Shown here: positions 14,763 through 18,399 of the stretch, in pieces
Layout: each line of letters begins with the position of its first letter
How positions within the stretch are numbered: position 1 is the stretch's first letter
Made by a program: the position numbers and the translations under genes
From: Candidatus Brocadia sp.
GTDB taxonomy: Bacteria > Planctomycetota > Brocadiia > Brocadiales > Brocadiaceae
Length of the DNA stretch: 18,399 bases
Assembly (NCBI GenBank): GCA_030837935.1
Contig: JAUQXU010000254.1
Location: 1-18,399 of the forward strand
Reading direction: 5' to 3'
The notes under the pieces: model-generated
What the model was told of the DNA's origin: nothing
Seen by the model: the letters and a program-made list of their open reading frames with translations, nothing else
Database searches by the model: none

Positions 14763-15977
14763 ATGAATATGTCTGCAAATGAATCGATACAAACACCAAA
14801 TGGCAACACAAGGGTAATGATACTTGCAACCGTAGCATTTGCACTATGTTTTGCGGGTTGGACATTGTATGCTCCCTTGGCAGTATACTTTAAGGTAGAA
14901 TTTAACCTGTCTTCCACATCAGTGGGATTATTACTGGCCGCACCTGTATTACTTGGCTCTATTGCCAAAATTCCTATGGGTATTGTGACAGATAAATTCG
15001 GCGGAAGACTTGTTTTTACTATTATGCTTCTGTTTGGTTTTTTAACCCTGCTTCTTACGAGTTTCGCACATAGTTATGGCTTTTTGTTAGCATGTGGTCT
15101 CCTGTATGGTTTAATAGGTTCATCATTTGCTGTTGGAATTCCACATGTTTCAGGATGGTATCCGAAGAAGAAACAAGGCTTTGCTTTAGGTGTTTATGGT
15201 GTGGGAAACGCTGGTACTGCCCTTTCTGCTTTTGGAGCACCATTTATCGCTGAGTCTTTAGGATGGAATAAAGCGTTTATATTTTATGCATTTCCTTTGC
15301 TTTTCATGGCATTTATCTACTGGTTTTTTACTTCAGATGCCCCAAAACCAGCCGATGCAAAGGTTTCAACCTTAAGCGATAAACTGAAGCTATTTAAATC
15401 TTCCAGACTGGCCTGGATTTTTTGCCTATTTTACTTTATGTTTTTTGGGTTCTTCGTGTGCTTTTCGATATGGCTACCATCGTATCTTTGTGATTTTTAT
15501 AATATTTCACCGGTAAAGGCTGGTAGCTTCACATCAATATTTGTATTTCTTGCATCATTTACCCGAATCCTGGGTGGCTATCTAGGTGACAGGTTCAATG
15601 GAAGGAAAATAATGGTATTTCTTACAGTAATTGTACTTATCATAGCAGTATTCCTCAATTTGAACGTATCATTGGTAACCTCACTCATGGTGTTCTATAT
15701 TATGGGAACTTGCCTAGGTATTGGCAATGGTGTTGTCTACAAACTTGTAGCAGAATACTTTCCAAAAGATACGGGGGCTGTGGGTGGTCTGGTAGGAGCA
15801 GCAGGAGGTCTCGGAGGCTTCTTTCTTCCTATAATTTTAGGTACAATTAAAGATTACACCAACAATTATTCTCTTGGATATATCTTCGTGTCCCTCGTTT
15901 GTCTCATGTGTCTTTCATTTATGGAGGAAAAAACCCTGACGAACGCTCACCGAAATATAGCACCTGCAACGCACTGA
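14763..15977 (+). CDS. narK: Nitrate/nitrite transporter, NarK (NNP) family of MFS
   Basis: Major-facilitator porter of 404 residues and about 12 membrane helices. It would exchange nitrite/nitrate or take up these ions with protons. Family marks: the glycine-rich nitrate signature GFALGVYGVGNAGTALS (139-155) and the second GGLVGAAGGLGGFFLP near residues 337-352. GGRLVF follows helix 2. SFTRILGGYLGDRF supplies Arg268, the counterpart of the second substrate arginine of E. coli NarK (Arg305). Oddity: the first substrate arginine (Arg89 in E. coli, in LLRxP) appears as Lys69 (GSIAKIP). AGGAG at 14751-14755 precedes the ATG. In an anammox cell it could carry nitrite in or NXR-made nitrate out; which membrane it occupies cannot be told. 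Confidence 0.92.
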   Translation: MNMSANESIQTPNGNTRVMILATVAFALCFAGWTLYAPLAVYFKVEFNLSSTSVGLLLAAPVLLGSIAKIPMGIVTDKFGGRLVFTIMLLFGFLTLLLTSFAHSYGFLLACGLLYGLIGSSFAVGIPHVSGWYPKKKQGFALGVYGVGNAGTALSAFGAPFIAESLGWNKAFIFYAFPLLFMAFIYWFFTSDAPKPADAKVSTLSDKLKLFKSSRLAWIFCLFYFMFFGFFVCFSIWLPSYLCDFYNISPVKAGSFTSIFVFLASFTRILGGYLGDRFNGRKIMVFLTVIVLIIAVFLNLNVSLVTSLMVFYIMGTCLGIGNGVVYKLVAEYFPKDTGAVGGLVGAAGGLGGFFLPIILGTIKDYTNNYSLGYIFVSLVCLMCLSFMEEKTLTNAHRNIAPATH

Positions 15978-16054
15978 AGGCAGGATGTATAAAGTGGCAA
16001 TGAGCAAATGAAATGGAAGATCATAAAAAACGCATCCGAATAATGCAAAGGAAA

Positions 16055-16117
16055 CTCGGATTCTATGGCTTTTATAACAATAGTGGCAAGGTGCGCCTTG
16101 CCACTATTACGTCCGAG
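16055..16117. other. Nested hairpin downstream of narK
   Basis: AATAGTGGCAAGG (16079-16091) pairs perfectly with CCTTGCCACTATT (16096-16108) around a TGCG tetraloop. An outer pair, CTCGGA (16055-16060) with TCCGAG (16112-16117), can enclose it. No T-run follows. It could be the 3' end of the narK mRNA, a REP-like element or a small RNA. The 15978-16345 gap contains this hairpin, the terminator at 16256-16284, and nothing else I recognise. Confidence 0.55.
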
Positions 16118-16255
16118 AGTGTGCGGTCGCAGAGAGGTAAAAGTCTCCTTCATGAAAAACGTTTTCCTCCCGGTAACTGATTATAACCAGTCATAGAATA
16201 ATGCTCAATTTTATTTAATCCCCAAACCTTCAAATAATTCTGGTTTAAAAAATGC

Positions 16256-16284
16256 AAAAGGCCAGCTTGTCAAGCTGGCCTTTT
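16256..16284. terminator. Bidirectional terminator between narK and the FNT channel gene
   Basis: AAAAGGCCAGCTT (16256-16268) and AAGCTGGCCTTTT (16272-16284) are perfect arms around GTC, with a GC-rich stem. T-runs are present in both directions (TTTT on plus; the A-rich left side gives TTTTGCATTTTTT on minus). It lies between convergent genes and should stop transcription from both. Confidence 0.88.
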
Positions 16285-16345
16285 GTGCACTGAGACTCTT
16301 ACTACCAATTCCTGTTAATACCTTATTTTAGAATTTATTTCTGCT

Positions 16346-17239
16346 TTATTGCTTCATCTTCACCTTAATATCTTTAATCTCTTCAGGAGACCCGCCTGCC
16401 CGAGGAAGACCTGCACTTCCAGAACCTCCTTTTATAGCCTCCAGACTCCTGGCTCCCCTTTCATCCATATGGGTAGCAAACCAATAAAGGAAGGTAACAA
16501 AGAAACTACCACCCACGATATTGCCAAGGGTAACAGGGACAAGGTTACATCCAAACATCTTGCCCCATGAAATCATTGCTGGATCGTGAGGTAATAAGTT
16601 CGCAATCGTCAATATTGTCATATTTGCCACACTGTGTTCCATTCCTGTCGTAACGAAACAGAACAAAACCCACCAGCACATTATTATCTTGGCGCTGTCG
16701 CTAGTAACCCTAAAACAGCTCCATATTCCCAAACATACGAGCCAGTTACAAAAGATACCCCTGAAAAATAATTCCCACCATGGTGCATTCATCTTATAGG
16801 TAGCCGCCTTGTTCAAAAATGCATGCCATGGATCAGGGGCAAACACACCAGACATATAAATTAAAAGCGCAAAAATCATGGATCCACCCAGGTTACCTAC
16901 ATATGTCCAAAACCAGCCCAACATTGAATCGCCAAACGACACGGTACCCCGAAAAGCCCCTTTAAGTATCAATAAATTATATCCCGTAAACAATTCGGCT
17001 CCGCCAATAACTACCAATATCAAAGCGATAGGAAATACTGCGCCTCCGACTATTTTACCTATTCCGGGATTTAGCGCTGCAACAGGAGCAGCCGCAATAA
17101 CCATGAGAAGGACGCCAAATCCAATATAAAAACCAGCCACTACAGCAAGCGTCAAGAAGCCTGTCAGGCTGTGTTTCATTGCAGTGGCTTTCTTTAAAGA
17201 CACCGCCGCAATTGCATCCACGTTTCCAGTATATAACAT
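16346..17239 (-). CDS. Formate/nitrite transporter family channel (FocA/NirC type)
   Basis: FNT-family pentameric channel of 297 residues with six membrane helices. Seen: GFGVLLM in helix 1, GGAELFTGYNLL (79-90, the omega-loop of helix 2), GNLGGS (115-120), NWLVCLGIW (165-173), and GMEHSVANM with the central pore histidine His202. These match the signature residues of FocA/NirC proteins. The substrate may be nitrite or formate. Co-location with narK and nxrA favours nitrite, but sequence alone does not decide, so no symbol is given. The C-terminal ~40 residues are a Gly/Ser-rich cytoplasmic tail ending KMKQ. AGAGGAG lies 8 bases before the ATG. The gene is convergent with narK and downstream, with a 234-base gap, of the coiled-coil protein gene on the same strand. 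Confidence 0.93.
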   Translation of the reverse strand: MLYTGNVDAIAAVSLKKATAMKHSLTGFLTLAVVAGFYIGFGVLLMVIAAAPVAALNPGIGKIVGGAVFPIALILVVIGGAELFTGYNLLILKGAFRGTVSFGDSMLGWFWTYVGNLGGSMIFALLIYMSGVFAPDPWHAFLNKAATYKMNAPWWELFFRGIFCNWLVCLGIWSCFRVTSDSAKIIMCWWVLFCFVTTGMEHSVANMTILTIANLLPHDPAMISWGKMFGCNLVPVTLGNIVGGSFFVTFLYWFATHMDERGARSLEAIKGGSGSAGLPRAGGSPEEIKDIKVKMKQ

Positions 17240-17399
17240 TGATTGTTCTCCTCTAAAATATTGGATACCTCGTTTTAAAACACCACTAATTACTAAATTA
17301 TTTATCCCCTCTTTTCAAGCTCAATACAACTACTCATTTCAATGTTTTAATTTCTTTAGTGCACCCCCTTTCCTTTTCAATGGATAAAAACTTTTTCTC

Positions 17400-17419
17400 A
17401 AAAGCCCTTTTCGGCTTTT
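17400..17419 (-). terminator. Terminator of the coiled-coil protein gene
   Basis: AAAAGCC (17400-17406) and GGCTTTT (17413-17419) form a 7-pair stem with a 6-base loop. On the minus strand the stem is followed by TTTTGAG and lies 54 bases after the stop of the gene at 17474. It probably separates that gene from the channel gene. The rest of 17240-17473 holds the channel's ribosome-binding site and no other clear feature. Confidence 0.55.
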
Positions 17420-17473
17420 TCCCAATGAAAATCCTTTGCATAAAAATCTTCCATAATTATCACAAGGATAAAT

Positions 17474-18007
17474 TCATTGGAGGGGCAGACTCCATCCTTC
17501 CGGTGTTTTTGATTGTTTTTCAATATGCTTCTTGAGCGCTATATTCTCGTTTTTAATTGTTTCTATATTCTTCATGAGTTCCTGAATTGACAAATCCTTG
17601 CTGCCGAGCGTCTTTCTTGCTAATGACAACGAATCCTCCAAACCCCATATCTCTCGTTGTAATCGGGCCTTTTCCTCCTCTAGCTTTACCTTTATGTCCT
17701 CAAGTTTTTCATTCGCAAGTCTCAATTGCTCGTCTTGTTCCTTAAAAGAAGCCGCAATTTTTTCTGCCCCCTCTTTTTGTTGCGTAATATCACCGACCAT
17801 CTTGTTTAGTTCCTCCACAGAACCAAAGGCCTTCATTATTCTCGTCTTGAGTTGTTCATGAAATGTCTTTTCCCTGATATATCCCGCTTCTTTCATCCTG
17901 TAATACTTATTGAGCATTTTTACAGCAAAACCAACGTTCACAAATAGCACTATTAAAATAAGGGCCTTTGCATTTACGGACACACCCTTTGCCACCTCAT
18001 TTCTCAT
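17474..18007 (-). CDS. Membrane-anchored coiled-coil protein
   Basis: I do not recognise a named family. The 177-residue protein has one membrane helix at about 14-32 (ALILIVLFVNVGFAVKML). Then comes the module NKYYRMKEAGYIRE, and a long Glu/Lys/Leu-rich coiled coil from ~50 to 165 (for example LEDIKVKLEEEKARLQREIW). A short Pro-containing tail ends it. The helix plus GYIRE module recurs in the Cache sensor (GYLRE, residues ~366-397) and in the remnant at 12313. The start ATG has GAGGAG upstream. It lies 46 bases downstream of the PAS gene on the same strand, mirroring the Cache-PAS pair across the transporters. It could transmit or scaffold signals at the membrane; this is inference. Confidence 0.75.
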   Translation of the reverse strand: MRNEVAKGVSVNAKALILIVLFVNVGFAVKMLNKYYRMKEAGYIREKTFHEQLKTRIMKAFGSVEELNKMVGDITQQKEGAEKIAASFKEQDEQLRLANEKLEDIKVKLEEEKARLQREIWGLEDSLSLARKTLGSKDLSIQELMKNIETIKNENIALKKHIEKQSKTPEGWSLPLQ

Positions 18008-18053
18008 AATCTTGCACTCCTCGTTCAGGATATTTACATGAAATAATTATTTT

Positions 18054-18399
18054 TTATCTTTCTGTTATGTCTCTGAATACACCTGTGATCCCGATTGGTT
18101 TACCGCTTTCATCCCGATCAAGATTAGATGTCCTCTCAGAAATAAACCGCTCTCCATTTTTTCTCTTGCAATAGGAAGTGAAATCCCTCCATATCCCTTC
18201 CTTTTCCAACTTCTCAATTAATTCTTTCCGGTCATGGGGATTCACATACATATCCTTTACCCGTGTTCCAATCACTTCTTCAGGTGAGTTGCAGCCAAGG
18301 ATCTCTGCCCCTGCCTGATTGATCCAGGTAAATACCCCATCTTCCGTTGGCTCACACTGATATATCCCCTCTTTTAATGAATTCAGCAATTGCCTGTAG
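18054..18399 (-). CDS. PAS-domain protein, 5' end beyond the window
   Basis: C-terminal 115 codons of a gene whose frame is open to the window edge (YRQLLNSLKEGIYQCEP...), so the start and any upstream domain are not seen. The visible part is one complete PAS domain: GIYQCEPTEDGVFTWINQAG, EVIGTRVKDMY, a RKNGERFISERTS strand, and the standard ending GVFRDITER at the stop. No output domain follows. It resembles the PAS protein at 14279-14671 in motif and spacing. The gene for the membrane coiled-coil protein starts 46 bases downstream on the same strand, so they likely form one operon. Confidence 0.82.
   Translation of the reverse strand, partial: YRQLLNSLKEGIYQCEPTEDGVFTWINQAGAEILGCNSPEEVIGTRVKDMYVNPHDRKELIEKLEKEGIWRDFTSYCKRKNGERFISERTSNLDRDESGKPIGITGVFRDITER

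Overview
The window most likely comes from an anammox planctomycete (order Brocadiales, Kuenenia/Brocadia/Jettenia group). The main evidence is a complete nitrite oxidoreductase alpha subunit of the anammox type (nxrA, 4799-8248). It sits with a nitrate/nitrite porter, a formate/nitrite-family channel and a sensor carrying a heme c motif. No ribosomal RNA, tRNA or CRISPR array was seen.

Layout. (1) 24-2338, minus strand: a two-gene otsA-otsB operon with an ATGA overlap, for trehalose synthesis. (2) 2492-4431: a TetR-type regulator, then an unrecognised multi-pass membrane protein whose two ends are made of inverted REP-like repeat sequence. After it lies a decayed VOC/glyoxalase gene on the minus strand with two in-frame stops. 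(3) 4432-8306: a near-consensus promoter, a ~300-base leader with a small ORF, nxrA, and a strong hairpin just after it. nxrB and nxrC do not follow. (4) 8390-12244, plus strand: a secreted CARDB-like protein, a four-cysteine/rubredoxin fusion, a CPA2 cation/proton antiporter with a ~340-residue low-complexity extracytoplasmic extension, and a universal stress protein. (5) 12245-12838: a graveyard of two gene remnants, a truncated membrane/coiled-coil paralogue (+) and the start of a P-II gene (-). A perfect sigma-70 promoter with a dyad lies over its -10. (6) 12839-18399: a Cache sensor with a CxxCH motif, a PAS protein and narK on plus. Convergent to these are a nirC/focA-type channel, a membrane-anchored coiled-coil protein and a PAS protein cut by the window edge, all on minus.

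How the genes may work together. NxrA oxidises nitrite to nitrate, giving low-potential electrons to the anammox metabolism. NarK and the FNT channel move nitrite, nitrate or formate across membranes. The most unusual pattern is around these transporters. Both flanks carry the same pair: a single-domain PAS protein, and a protein with a distinctive membrane helix followed by a Lys-rich GY(L/I)RE segment. A third, truncated copy of the helix module lies at 12313-12492. None of these proteins has a kinase, GGDEF, HTH or chemotaxis output domain. They may be a split, output-less sensing system tied to nitrogen-oxide transport. That function is inference. The gene pairing and sequence similarity are visible directly.
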